64,000 nt of DNA from Benincasa hispida (Eukaryota > Streptophyta > Magnoliopsida > Cucurbitales > Cucurbitaceae): assembly GCF_009727055.1 (NCBI RefSeq), contig NC_052359.1, forward strand, positions 9,879,305 to 9,943,304, written 5' to 3'. The notes beneath the pieces are model-generated. The model saw nothing but the letters and a program-made list of their open reading frames with translations, had not been told where the DNA came from and made no database searches. A program made the position numbers and the translations under genes. Below, piece after piece: positions 11,754-23,120 of this stretch (position 1 is its first letter; each line of letters opens with the position of its first letter).

Positions 11754-11895
11754 GACTACTAGAAGAGCAACTAAAGATAGGCTTGTTCTTGTTTGGCTAT
11801 TGAAAAAAATGTCAAGAAATAGGTGATTTTAAAGAAAAAAATAAGTCAAGAATTGATTTTAAAAAGCGGGGGTCATTTTTTTTAAATAATACAGT

Positions 11896-11960
11896 ACTTG
11901 ACGTTTTTAAAATGTCAAGTTCAATCAATGGATTCTTGACGTTTTAAAAGCGTCAAGAAT
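11896..11960. repeat. CACTA subterminal hairpin repeats (left)
   Basis: Two short inverted units lie here: CTTGACGTTTTTAAAATGTC around 11898-11917, and TTCTTGACGTTTTAAAAG followed by CGTCAAGAA at 11933-11959. In each, TTGACG pairs with CGTCAA across a T/A-rich loop. Subterminal repeats of this kind are transposase-binding sites in En/Spm elements. The same sequence family lies at 59895-60220. Confidence 0.7.
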
Positions 11961-12289
11961 TGTCATATAGGATAGCATTGCAACGCTATATATTTTGACG
12001 GAAAAATGAAAAACGCCCGCGCTTCACACACACAACATTGCAACACTACGGGTTTTGATGAAAAAATTGTGCGCATCTTGAACAGCGTTGCAACGCTCTT
12101 TTAGTAGTGTCACGACGCTATTAGACAGATTTAAAAGAAATTCCAACAGTCGATTTGCAGTCCCTTTGATTTTTTGCTCAATACACTCGAAATCTTCTTG
12201 GTTTTTCACTTTCTTTTGATGCATCTTTGTTATTCCATCAATCTTGGATAGATTCTTCATTGAGGTAAGTAGATTTGAGGGATGAACTT

Positions 12290-12900
12290 TCTATAGATTG
12301 GGTTTAAGTCTTGATTTTCTTGGTTTGATTAGGCTTAATCTTGATTTTCTTGTTTAGATTAGGCTTAATCTTGTTTAGATTAGGTTTAATTCTTGATTTT
12401 CTTAGTTTGTGGCATGAAGTTTCAAAATTAGGGCTAGATTTTCTTTATTTGAGGCATGAACTTTCAAAGTTAGGGCTTGATTTTTTTGGTTTGAGTCTTA
12501 AAACTTTCAAAGTTAGGGTTTAACCTCTCATGTATATTCTTGAATCTCATAATAAACTCTTGTTTCATATTGTTCTTGAATGAGATGGAATTTTAGAGAA
12601 CTTGCCAAAGTTAGGATTACCACTTTGCCAAAGTTAGGGATTTAATTTTAGAGAACTTGCAAGAACTTGCAACTTTTCTTTAATTAAATGTTTTCCAAAG
12701 TTAGATATGTCAACGTGTCTAATTTGTTAGGGCTTTATGAACTAAGTAATGCTTTACGAAACTTGGGTTCAATTTTTAATTATTGGAATTAATATACGTT
12801 TAGCACATTAGAGCACGTGCACACCTTGGGTTCAATTTTTTTAGGTTCAATTACACCTTGGGTTCAATTTTTTTAGATGTGTTTGTCTTTGTTCTCTGAT
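12290..12900. repeat. Degenerate T-rich tandem repeats upstream of TNP2
   Basis: Phrases such as CTTGATTTTCTTGGTTTGATT, TTAGGCTTAATCTTG and CTTTCAAAGTTAGGG recur several times between 12300 and 12700, and CACCTTGGGTTCAATTTTTT occurs twice near 12820-12880. The open frame at 12341-12523 is only a translation of these repeats. They probably form the 5' non-coding part of the CACTA element. Confidence 0.55.
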
Positions 12901-13058
12901 TTGCCTTGAGGTTATCTAATTTGTCTTACTTTCTTGGTGTTGGAATGTTGTAGAGCTAGAAATGACAAGTTGTATGTATTGGGAACTTGTTTGTATTCGA
13001 CAACTTGTTTCATGAAGTTGATCATTGCTTATCATATTTTCTTACTAGATTTACAATC

Positions 13059-14035
13059 ATGGATAAATCATAGATGTACAAAAGTAGATTATCCAAAGAT
13101 AATGAATTGGGTGTGGAAAACTTCATAAAATTTGGATATTCTAGCACAAATAGCTCCTATATTTGTTGTCCTTGTTTGAACTGTGGGAACTGTGAAAAGC
13201 ATAGTAACAAGGATATTAGAGATCATTTATATGTCAATGGAATTGATGAAAGTTATAAAATTTGGTTTTGGCATGGGGAAAAACTTCCTAACTCATCATT
13301 TTGTGGAGAATCTTCTAAGTTTAGCACCCATATGCATGAAGAGACTGATATTGGAAGTTTGAAAGAAATGGTTGAAGTTGCTCACGAGGAATACTCAAGC
13401 GATCCGAATGGATTTGAGAAGTTGCTTAATGATGCTGAAAAACCATTATACGAGGGTGCAAAAAATACGTTAAGTTGTCTACATTAGTCAAATTGTATAA
13501 TTTAAAAGTTAGACATGGATAGAGTGATACTAGTTTTTCAGAACTACTCAGAACCTTAAAGGAAATTTTGTCCACTAGCAATGAGCTCCCAAATTCAATG
13601 TATGAATAAAAGAAAACTTTAGGTGCACTAGGAATGGAATAGTAGAAGATCTATGCATGCCCTAATAATTGTTGTTTGTATGGAAAAGAATATGCAGATG
13701 CAATTGAATGTTCTAAACGTGGTGAATCAAGGTGGAAAAATGGGAAGGATACAAAATGTGGGGAAAAAATACCTTCAAAAGTTATATGGTACCACTAATT
13801 TCACGATTCAAAAGGCTTTTTAGAAGTATTATTTGTGCTAAAAAGTTGACTTGGCACGTTAATGAAAGAATTGTAGATGGTAAGTTACAACATCCAACAA
13901 ATTCTCCGGCTTGGAAGTTAATAGACTCTAAATGACCAGACTTCGGTTCTGAACCTAGGAATCTTCGTTTAGCATTGTCAGCCAATGGAGTAAATCCACA
14001 TGGGGAAATGAGTTTTAAATATAGTTGTTGGCCTG
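13059..14035 (+). pseudogene. TNP2-type CACTA transposase, N-terminal half
   Basis: Transposase of En/Spm-CACTA elements. The ancestral start is ATG at 13059 (MDKS), with a TAG at 13071 where tryptophan is expected. The frame then runs MYKSRLSKDNELGVENFIKF into the transposase-associated zinc domain (CPCLNCGNC...H...YKIWFWHGE, about 13158-13290). After a stop at 13485 it continues in broken frames: LYNLKVRHGWSD, ELPNSMYE, ACPNNCCLYGKEY, PISRFKRLFRS, LTWHVNERIVDGKLQHPTNS and FGSEPRNLRLALSANGVNPHG. These are signature strings of the TNP2 family. Homology ends near 14035, so the C-terminal half is missing. Confidence 0.9.
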
Positions 14036-14289
14036 TAGTGTCATCTCAGATTTTGTATATTATCATTATTTCAACATTTCAAATAGCATAAAGAAAAATA
14101 GAATCCATTATAATATTTGGCTTTTATGTTCATATATTGATACAAGGAAACCATACTCACAAATCCAGTTAGATGAGGTGTGGATAGAGTTGCCTGAATT
14201 TTTAGGTTGCTACATGTGATCGTGGTTGGTTATTCTGGATGTGTTTGTTTCGGTTGATCAATTTCTAGATTTACTTCATATCCATATAG
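14036..14289 (+). other. CACTA-derived or intronic remnant before copia A
   Basis: No domain recognised. It ends at the copia A insertion site CATATCCATATAG. A short frame (14025-14219) looks fortuitous. Confidence 0.35.
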
Positions 14290-16377
14290 TGTTCGGGTTG
14301 ATGCCCTAAAGTCTCGTGTCCTATAGTTTGTAAACAGTTTGTAAGAACACTTGTGTTGTATAATATATGATATTTAATCCACTTCTTGATTTTTCTCATT
14401 TGGATGTTTTATTTGCTTTAACACAAACCAATAAACTAAAATCTCTGGTTGTCTTTATGTAACTTAAGCACGTATGTGGTGACATACAAGTGGATCATGT
14501 CTTAAATGATTACCAAAATGGTCTATAGTATATGGATATAGGAAGGAAACCATATCCTGGTAACGCTATGGATGCGGCTCATTTTGTGGAATAGTTAAAA
14601 GCGTTGTGACTTTTCATAGATGGTCTGATCTTGATCATTCGTGTAGGGAACATGCGAGCGGCGGCGTCCTATACAAAGAGTTTGTATAAGACCTGACCAC
14701 GAAGTGTTAACGTCTCATTATATAACACCGTTCATGAAAGAGACTTCACTTCACTAGGATAACCATAGGTAACACGACCTCCTGAGTGAGTTGGAAACTC
14801 TAGCTATTGAGGATGGTTCTTTAATTTGCATGGGTGTGAGTAGCCAGGCCGCCGACTCAAACCTACCACTTTGGGGATTCGTCTAATTTGGGAGCTAGGA
14901 ACTCAACTACACAAGATGGAATTCACTTCTTCCCCGAAGTAGGGGTAAGTAGATAGATAGCTCCCTTAAGGGCTGATTCCAGGGCTTGAACGATGTGGCG
15001 CCACACACCTTCTCATGGCCTGAGAGATGTTTAGAGATAGTTGGACTATATTGTATTGTTCATTAGAAGGATCAGTGGTACTTAAGGAGTGAGATGTAAC
15101 TATGGGGGGAAAATGGTAAATTGACCCAGCTGTACTTACGAGTATCTGTGAAGGGTTATCATACTCATGATTGGTTATATCCGATAGACACAAAAATATA
15201 TCTATGGTAAGAAGAGTTCAGCAGTCGGTCTTTAGTGGAATGCCTAGCAGTTAACGAATGGTGGATCTCGTGGCTAAAGAGTTTAGTCAGCTATTCATGT
15301 ACTGTTGGAGCTTCGAGCTATAGGTTCATAAGGTCTCCTTGGTAGCTTGGATACAAGTTGAGAATCAATTTTTGGGTCAGTTTGAAATGTTCAAATTGAT
15401 AAGAGGGAGTTTGATTATATATGATATAATTGAACTGGTTAATTATATATGATATGATTGACTAAATGTATGAGATACATTATTTTGGAGGAAATTAGAT
15501 ATAAATATGATTTATATCAAGTAATGGAGAAAACACTATAGTTGATATATGATATCAAACTATAGGTTGTGAATATAATATGATTATATTTATTTTTTAA
15601 TTAATTGGACGGTTATGAGATAATTGGCCACAATTTTCTCCGAATTCATGCGTTAATGGGAAGTTCAATTCAGATCTAGTAACTGAAGAATAAATGAAAA
15701 TTGTTTTCGTTTTGCACGTGAGACGCATAATCGCTCAGGGTGTGAAAATCCTTCTATTGCTTAGTGTTTGAGAGCCTATACGATAGCATGTGCTCACTAA
15801 ATGACCGCACACCCGCGCTTCGTAAACGATCGCTTACCTTTTCGTAGACGATCTTTTATCGCTTGAGCGTCACTAAATGATCGTATAGACGATCGCTTAG
15901 CTTTTATTACACGATCGTGTACCCCACACTAAACGATCAAGCACCCGACTATATGATAGTCTTGTCATTCTCCCACTTACTGGATCGTAGTACACAATAG
16001 CCTTTCCCCCTCCCTTCTACCAATTACATCAAAGCTCACCATTTGGATTCTCACTCCGAGAATACTGAGGGCTCTGAGTGGTGGTGTCGTCCCCGTTGCC
16101 TGTTGTTCGTGCGAAGCTCTTCGTGTAGGCAACTGAGGTGTTGCTGGGCGATTACTTGTTGGACTAGTAAGAGCGAGAGGAGTTCGTTCACGGAGAGAGG
16201 GAGTTTTGTGAAGAAAAGTCTTCAACTGGTATGTTCTCTCAGTCTCTTATATTTTATCTTTTAAAGCATGCCAGTAATTTTGTGTTATCAATGCATATCT
16301 GTATGTTTAAATGTATATGTGAAAATTCTGTCACAATGAATTGGAAAGATCCGCTTCTACTCGTAGGTATTTTTGTA
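14290..16377 (+). repeat. 5' LTR of copia A
   Basis: It starts TGTTCGGGTTGATGCCCTAA and shares its whole length with the B LTR at 34048-36025. The terminal segment (about 15990-16360) is nearly the same as 59080-59440. The last few bases (expected ...TTCCTTCA) and the adjoining PBS are deleted; TTTTTGTAACAAAG runs straight into leader sequence. ACGATCG-type motifs cluster at 15780-15960. Confidence 0.85.
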
Positions 16378-17385
16378 ACAAAGTTTAAAGTGTAGCAAAT
16401 CTATCTATAAGGGACCTTTTGTCTAAGGTGGGTTCTGTCTAGGCTGGGATATTTAAGTTGACGGAAACGTAACACCCCTACCTGGAAACCTACCTGGAAA
16501 GATGAATTAGATAGATTTGATGCATACATGCAAGTTACGGACAGTCCATTAAAGTGTTTAAATGTGACTACTTGAACTTGTTTATTTCATAGACAAAAAT
16601 TATTTATGAGCAGACTTAAAAGATGTGTTAGACTAAAATCAATAGCCGGATAGTCTAGGTTAATGAACCCCTAGGTAGAACATTCAGTGGGAGGTACTTG
16701 GGGCATATGATGCTTCATTTACACCTTTCATTTTTCTCCCTTATAGTCCATACGGTAAGATCTACCCCCGGTCTCGTGGCACCCTGGGAGTTCCCCCCTA
16801 AAGGATGGTGTTTGGGTAGGTCAATATCAAGGTGGATGGAGAGAATGTTCAAAGTAAGTGGGAGCGGAAAGTACGACAGCATATCCCACGGTCTCCCTTA
16901 TTGGTTTGAATAAAGTTTCTATGCATCACCTCGAGGCACCTTGGGAGTATCCCCCTATAGGATGGTAGTTTTGCGCGTTTCTTTATTTGATCTCCTGTAA
17001 GAGGATAAGGTTACTTAGTCTCTTGTCCTTATTTATTTCTTCCCTACGGTAGGCTCATTAGGGCGGGATTCTGGTGCCGAAAGAGAAGGGTCACACTTAC
17101 ACGGAATTGTTAAGGGTTAACAGTTTTGGACCAAATAAGTGGTGGCTGTTAGGCTCAGTTCCAAGAGCTATTTTTGCCTAATGGTTGAGATTGTCTCATC
17201 CCAGTGAAGGGGCATCTGATCACCCCACTGGTGACGTTTGTCCTACCTCGCTGGGGCATCATTGCAAAATAGAAGTCTTATATACTTAGGGTACTTGGAA
17301 ACTATTTTGCTAAAATTAATTGGTTAAAATGTAGTTTACCAAAATCTTATAAAAGTTTGTTCATTTTTTAGCAACAAGTATTAAA
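16378..17385 (+). other. 5' leader of copia A (PBS missing)
   Basis: Homologous to 37368-38362 of copia B: shared AAAGTGTAGCAAATCTATC, 'GGACCTTTTGTCTAAGG', 'GTAACACCCCTAC' and later 'TCTCATCCCAG' near 17195. It is non-coding, with no long frame. About 1.3 kb of leader present in B, including the primer binding site, is absent here. Confidence 0.8.
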
Positions 17386-17628
17386 ATGGCTACAACCACT
17401 ATAGCTTTGCTTAGCGCCGACAAACTTACTGGCGTCAACTTTTCTACTTGTAAACATATGATCACGATGATACTAATCATCGAGGTTCTCATGTTTGCCC
17501 TTATAGAAATCTGTCCTCCTATTCCAGCTCCTAATGTCACTAGAAATATTCAGGAGGCGTACGTGCGATGGACACGGGCAAATGAGAAGGCCCGAGCCTA
17601 TATCTTGGCCACTCTTAATGACGTGTTG
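17386..17628 (+). pseudogene. gag: Gag of copia A, 5' exon-like piece (split by E1)
   Basis: ATG at 17386 opens MATTTIALLSADKLTGVNFS, the gag N-terminus of this copia group, and reads without a stop to LATLNDVL. The last codons (GTG TTG) coincide with the TGTTG duplication made by gypsy E1. The next gag codons, AKKHEP, follow at 25101. Compare copia B at 38363, where the same gag continues uninterrupted (LSEVLAKKHEPMVS). Confidence 0.9.
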
Positions 17629-19585
17629 TGATAACTTATAGAAATACAAATTATTTATACCGTTTTATTTAGATATTGCGGTAAAAAGAAAGGAAAATTG
17701 CGTCGATAGTATACAAATTGGCTAAGAAATACGAAAATTATGAAATGTCATCAATACACCCACTAACACTATTGCGATGGTAGTATAGAATGTTTCAGTT
17801 TCTGTTTTGCAGGAAATCAGTCACCGCATGCGTTCATGGCTGGAAGATAAAATAAACAACGCATCTACGTCACATTGCGCCCATCAATCAAGAACGAAGA
17901 GATGATCAACATAATGACGGTGCATGCGACAATCGATCAAGAGCTTTAATGATCAACACAATTTCAACCGCATGCGGTAATAAAAAAAAACACCGCATGC
18001 GACGATAGATTGAAGATGTGAAGAGCAACGCATTTGCGGAAGATTCTGACAAGTGTACAACTTTCAGTTGTGCATTTCTGACGGGTTGATTGTGTAACAG
18101 AAGAAATTTCTCATTCTGCCATTTCAGAACTACCATAACTATATAGTGGGGACCACAAAATGTAAAGAGCCAAGCCTCGCCTATAAATAGCTTCTTCAAA
18201 TTCACTGAAAAATATACATGTATACATAGAGACGTGCATTTACTGATTCTGAGAGAGAGGCTAGTCTGAAGCGACTGTCCAAAGTAGATCCGAGAGAACC
18301 ACGAGACAAGGCCAAAAGGTGAGTCTCCGAGCAGAGAATCCTTCCAATTCCCATAGGTGAAGCTCTGTGCGAAGGTCAATTCTACCGGGAAAGCAAGCCT
18401 GAGAAGGAAGCTTTCCTCTCCACCACATCCACATGCTGGCAAGCACAATCTCTGATCGAGATCTGTGTCAAGATGTTAACACTCTTTCCGTATTTGTTTT
18501 TAATCTCTATTTCATCTTCTGTATTCATCTTCTCTAATATTTCATTCACAACATGTATCAAACATTTAATTTTAGAATTAATGTTAAGATCGTCACTGTT
18601 GTCATATCTCTGTCTCTTTCCATACATCCGTAATCCATTTTCTCCATGATGTGTTCTTAATTCTCTGGGTAAATAGCAAGAATTAAGTGAGTGAGTTAAT
18701 TTTTGTCAAGGAAATAAATTAAGTTTAGCTAAAGCATGCTCAATGGCATCTTCACCCGTGAGAGCAGAAGTGAAGATGTTATTCCGCCTATCGAGAGAAG
18801 GTTGGAATAATGCGTTAACTAAAGCAAGAAGTATTTCCAGAGATGGAAACAACCTTGCGTTCATCACATTCATCTCTATTTCACCATAGAGATATGGGAA
18901 CGTGGCCGATCACCGAGAGGTGTACGCCAAAGGAAAGCAGAACCTTAGTTGCGTCCCTAACATGATTAACAAACTTGCGATGTTTTTACTCTTTACTCTT
19001 TCTCTTTCTACTTCAATTCAAAAGACTTGCCATCGCATACATCGATTCTTTGTACAACTTCACAGTCAGTTCTTGACCTCAGTATCATGTATCATGTATC
19101 TTGTATCATGTATCATAGTAGCTTCGGATTTTATTTTATCAACGGATTTTTACTTTCATTGCAATTTATATTTCTGTATAAACCCACATTCTTTATTCAT
19201 TGTTAAAAACCAGTTGCATGTATCACATAAGTCTCGCATTAATGAAAACAATCCCCGTGTTCGATCTCGGATCATTTTGAGAAACTTGCATTGGAATTAT
19301 ACTTGGTTTCAGTGCAAGGAAACTTGTCACACACACTATTACATCGCATACTACGAACATACCATTAACAACGTATATACTTAGACGTCGTATCCTATAA
19401 AATTACCTTTATCATAAATGAGCTTAAGTGCAATTAGAGCATTCATTCATTCATCAACGCATCAGATAGACAATATTCATCCCATATCCTTACAAGTTTA
19501 TGGCAATGAGCTTGTTTCATTCATATTCATCATTGTCTATATGCATAAAGATAAAGATAAAAGGAAATCCAATTTTATGTCATCA
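17629..19585 (+). repeat. 5' LTR of gypsy E1
   Basis: Starts TGATAACTTATAG and ends TTTTATGTCATCA. It holds palindromic CGCATGCG motifs near 17825, 17922, 17970 and 17996. A TATA box lies at 18181. CAAGTTTATGGCAATGAG near 19493-19510 looks like an LTR/PBS boundary of related elements, but here the LTR runs about 75 bp beyond it. Confidence 0.9.
18181..18190 (+). promoter_or_regulatory. TATA box in E1 5' LTR
   Basis: CTATAAATAG is a consensus plant TATA box. It is conserved at 23689-23698 (E1 3' LTR), 44928-44937 and 51438-51447 (element D LTRs). It marks the probable start of element RNA about 30 bases downstream. Confidence 0.75.
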
Positions 19586-20001
19586 CCACACCTATTCTGA
19601 TTGTGCCGGATCGGACGCAGCCGTTTGCGTTGATGTGTGATGCAAGTTGTTATGCAGTGGGCGCAGTCTTGAGTCAACGCAAAGATAAGATTTTGCATCC
19701 TATCTATTATGCCAGCAAAATGTTGAATGATGCGTAGGAAAATTATACAACCATGGAAAAAGAAATGCTCGTCGTGGTCTTTACGCTGGAGAAATTTCGA
19801 CAGTATTTAATTCGAAAAAATGTTGTGGTATATACTGATCATTCTGCGATCAAATACCTTATGGCGAAGAAGGATGTGAAACCAAGACTGATAAGGTGGG
19901 TGCTACTCCTACAAGAATTTGACCTAGAGATTAAGGATCGGAAGGGCACTAAGAACCAAGTCGCAGATCATCTATCAAGGTTAGAAAATTGTGAGGTTTA
20001 G
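19586..20001 (+). pseudogene. RT C-terminus and RNase H of gypsy E1
   Basis: Directly after the LTR end the frame reads PILIVPDRTQPFALMCDASC, the RT/RNase H junction. It continues HPIYYASKMLNDA, a TAG, then [20 protein letters not shown] and [20 protein letters not shown], and ends [20 protein letters not shown]. This is the usual gypsy RNase H, with the TDH motif and the terminal 'QVADHLSR'. The upstream deletion has removed the polymerase catalytic core. Confidence 0.88.
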
Positions 20002-21200
20002 AAGAAAGAAAAAGACATTGAAGAAAGATTCCCTGATGAGCTACTGATGTCGGTATGTGTTAATGTTCCATGGTATGCGGACATTGTAAACTTCATAGTT
20101 TGCGGCCAAGTACGAAAAGACTACTCATAGCAGTAGAAGAAAAAGCTGAGACATGAAGTCAAATTTTATTTTTGGGATGACCCATTCTTGTATCGACTTG
20201 GACTTGATCATATTTTGTGTCGATGCCTTCTTGAGCATGAGGCCAAACACATTATGGAGCTTTGTCATGAGTCTCCTTATGGAGGACATTTTGGGGGGCA
20301 GCGAACTGCCGCAAAAGTCCTATAGAGTGGCTATTTTTGGCCAACACTATTTAAGGATGCCCATGCTCACGTTGTGCAGTGCGATAGATGCTAGAGAATG
20401 GGGAACATGTCCAGAAGAAACGAAATTCCTTTGACTTCAATCTTGGAAATTGAATTATTTGATGTATGGGGAATCGATTTTATGGGCCCATTTCCGCCTT
20501 CAGAAGGTCATCAATACATTATGGTCGCGGTTGACTATGTATCGAAGTGGGTTGAGGCCATTGCATGCGCTAAGAACGATGCAGCCACGATGGCGAAATT
20601 TCTCAAGAAAAATATCTTTACCCGATATGGAACGCCCCGTGCCTTAATCAGCGATGAAGGCTCACATTTCATCAACTGCATCATCACCAACCTGTTGACC
20701 AAGTTTAATGTCAGCCATAGAGTTGCAACCGCCTATCACCCACAAACAAATGGGCAGGCAGAAATTTCTAACAGAGAGATAAAAACTATCTTGGAAAAGG
20801 TAGCCAGTATCTTCAGGAAGGATTGGTCACCCAAGCTTGATAAAGCACTGTGGGCATATAGAACTGCCTTTAAAACTCCAATTGGCATGTCCCCATATGC
20901 TCTGGTCTTCAGAAAATCTTGTCATTTGCCTGTCGAGTTGAAACACAGGGCCATGTGGGCAAGCAAAAAGCTTAACTTTGATTTGGCAAACGTTGGGAAA
21001 GTCCGGAAGTTGCAGTTGAATGAGCTAGTCGAGTGGCGATGAACGCCTACGAAAATGCCAAGCTCTATAAGGAGAGAACCAAAAAGTGGCATGATGACCG
21101 CATACGAAACCGAACATTCTTTGAGGGTCAACAAGTACTTCTATTTAACGTGCATTTGCGATTGTTTCCAAGGAAGTTGAAATCCCGCTAGTCTGGGCCA
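20002..21200 (+). pseudogene. Integrase of gypsy E1
   Basis: The zinc-binding region is readable as HIMELCHESPYGGHFGGQRT and, near 20380, CDRC. The core retains all three acidic sites: D in [12 protein letters not shown] (20470), D in LISDEGSHF (20650) and E in [12 protein letters not shown] (20760). The longest open stretch is 20398-21042, ending ELVEWR. A shift there leads to [18 protein letters not shown], the Athila integrase tail, and the frame fades near 21200. Stops at 20323 (TAG for CAG; D has CAG) and 20391 interrupt the N-terminus. Confidence 0.9.
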
Positions 21201-23120
21201 TTCTGCATCAAGACTATCTTTCCCCATTGGTAGGTGAGTGAAGCTAACAACTGAAGATGGGAGTAACGCATGTAAAGTCAATGGTCAACGAATTAAGCCC
21301 TACTACGGGGGCAATGTGGAACAACACATGGAGACCATCGACTTAGGCAAGCAGGATTGACCGCTTGTGGGGATGCTATTGTTGGTAACTTTGAAAAACT
21401 TCTTTCAATCAGCATCCCTATATCTATGTTTAATTGCTTTCTTTACAGCTTTCATTTACTGATTTCTAAATTGCGTTATTTGCTGTTTATTAGAATTAGC
21501 CTTTACTGTTTTATTGTGTACTTTCAATTTAATTCAATTGTGTATTTCCAAGTTATGTTTAATTTCTTTACTTTTACGCCAGTAGTAGCGCTGTTCTTTA
21601 AAATTTCTGTGAATGACTGAATAAAACGATGAACATTGCAAAGTCTTATCAACTTGCGTGTTTGATGAATTAAAAAGAAAAATAAAAATTGGTGTGCATT
21701 GCTATGATGGGTACATCTTGCACTAACAAGAGATACACTTTGTGTCCATCTTACACAAATGCATTGCACTGAGGGGGTGTGTTGCAAGCATATGTATTCT
21801 GCGCCCGTCCGTAGCGAAAACGCACTATGTCAAGGTAGTGTAGTAGAAATAAACCGTGCGCCGTCCTCTAGAAATGCGTTAGTTGTGGAGGGTGTGTTAG
21901 CGTCTAATGCATGCGTTGTTGCCCGTCCTCTACAAATATCCATTTGCGGTAACAGATGCATTGCGTTAATCTTTAACTTTCCACCAATCCGAGTAAAATA
22001 CAAAGGATAATTTCACTCATTATTTTTATGTATAGAAGCTATTCCTTGATTCTTTGTACATGCTCAAATTTTGTATTATGATATTTGTAATTCTTTGTAT
22101 ACTTGGTTAATTTTTAATACAACTGAGTAGCTATTCTTTCCGTATGTGTTAGCCTCTTATTTATCATCATTTGTCAATTATTGATGTTCTTTATCTTTTA
22201 TTTTGCGTTATTAATTGCACTGCCATGATGAGTAATATGCATACACTTAACAACATTTCTCAAACTTTGTACTTTCTGACTAACACTTAGATAATTCGTA
22301 GCAATAGTACTGTTTTACCTTTTATCTTTCAAGACTCTGCTCAAACCTTCTTTTCAAAATTTTGACTAAGTGTTTGTCTATTTTGTCCAAAACAATGCAA
22401 TGAGGACCTTGCACATCTCTAAATTTGAGGGTGGGGAAGGTCTGAGCAGATGCGATCAAGCCGATGCGGTTATCATTAGAAAAATACGTTTATGATAAAA
22501 AAAATTCATACAAACTCCAATGTCAGCGGAAGGGAAAATCTCAACCTGATAAGAGTTAAGTCGTGAAAGAAACCTGCTCGTAGTTGGATGTTCGCATGAC
22601 ACCCGTGGGAGCAAGCCAAAACGAAGATGGGTTTCCAAGAACGACGCAATATGAAAAGAGAAAATGAGAAAAAAAAAAGAATATAAGAGACAACTCCTCT
22701 GACCAGCAAAAGTAAAACTTAGCTGAAAATCAAGAGTTGAAGTTGAGATTGGCACACAACCGTAGTTGGATGTTCGCATGACACCTGTGGGAACAAGCCA
22801 AAACGAAGGGTGTAACCATGATCAACAGTCTCTAATAAATGACGCAAACTAGACCACTGCATAAAGACGCACCTAGTTGTTTTTGCAAGAAGAGGTAAAC
22901 ATTCTTTTCAAAACATGAAGGGAATTTTTTAGTAGAGATTTGTTGTATAAAAGAATAAAGTAGGGCATGTTTATGAATTATTAAAGGATGCAAGGAAATT
23001 GCGTTGTTAAGTAATGTCGCCTAGGTGGAGGATTCGGAGCAACCAATCGACGCAAAGTTAGGATAGGAATTGAGCAAAAAATTTCCTTAGTTAAAGATAT
23101 GCTTGAGGACAAGCATATAT
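21201..23120 (+). other. E1 3' non-coding region
   Basis: About 1.9 kb between integrase and 3' LTR with no domain. Athila elements often carry an env-like frame here; I see none. It contains a 48-bp direct repeat (22579-22626 and 22761-22808), a PPT-like AATTTGAGGGTGGGG near 22424 and, close to the LTR, GAGGACAAGCATATATC, the phrase that normally precedes the Athila PPT. Confidence 0.7.
22579..22808 (+). repeat. 48-bp direct repeat, two copies 182 bp apart
   Basis: 22579-22626 and 22761-22808 both read CGTAGTTGGATGTTCGCATG followed by ACACC(C/T)GTGGGA/G...AAGCCAAAACGAAG, with two mismatches. Non-coding. Confidence 0.9.

Larger units (their letters stand above)
11754..14289 (+). mobile_element. 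CACTA (En/Spm) transposon, left part
   Basis: A CACTA element is indicated by a TNP2-type transposase at 13059-14035 and by subterminal hairpin repeats (TTGACGTTTTAAAAG type) at 11896-11960. Those repeats recur at the right end near 60.1 kb. The left terminus is not certain. The best candidate is GACTACTAGAAG at 11754, one base different from the CACTACTAGAA consensus. The element is interrupted at 14290 by copia A and seems to resume at 59475. Confidence 0.65.

Noticed and set aside
12341..12523. Small leucine/phenylalanine-rich protein
   Set aside because: A translation of degenerate T-rich tandem repeats upstream of the transposase; no start context or homologue.
18382..18627. Open frame on the - strand in the E1 LTR (also 17906-18448)
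   Set aside because: It lies wholly inside the LTR, recurs in the other LTR copies as a repeat, and has no domain-like content.
19586..21042. Endogenous plant pararetrovirus
   Set aside because: The RT/RNase H is followed by a DDE integrase and the unit is bounded by LTRs with a 5-bp duplication, which is a Ty3/gypsy retrotransposon layout.
21759..22010. Env-like gene in the E1 3' region
   Set aside because: No signal peptide, transmembrane segment or conserved length; the frame is cysteine-rich by chance and built from short GCGCCCGTC-type repeats.
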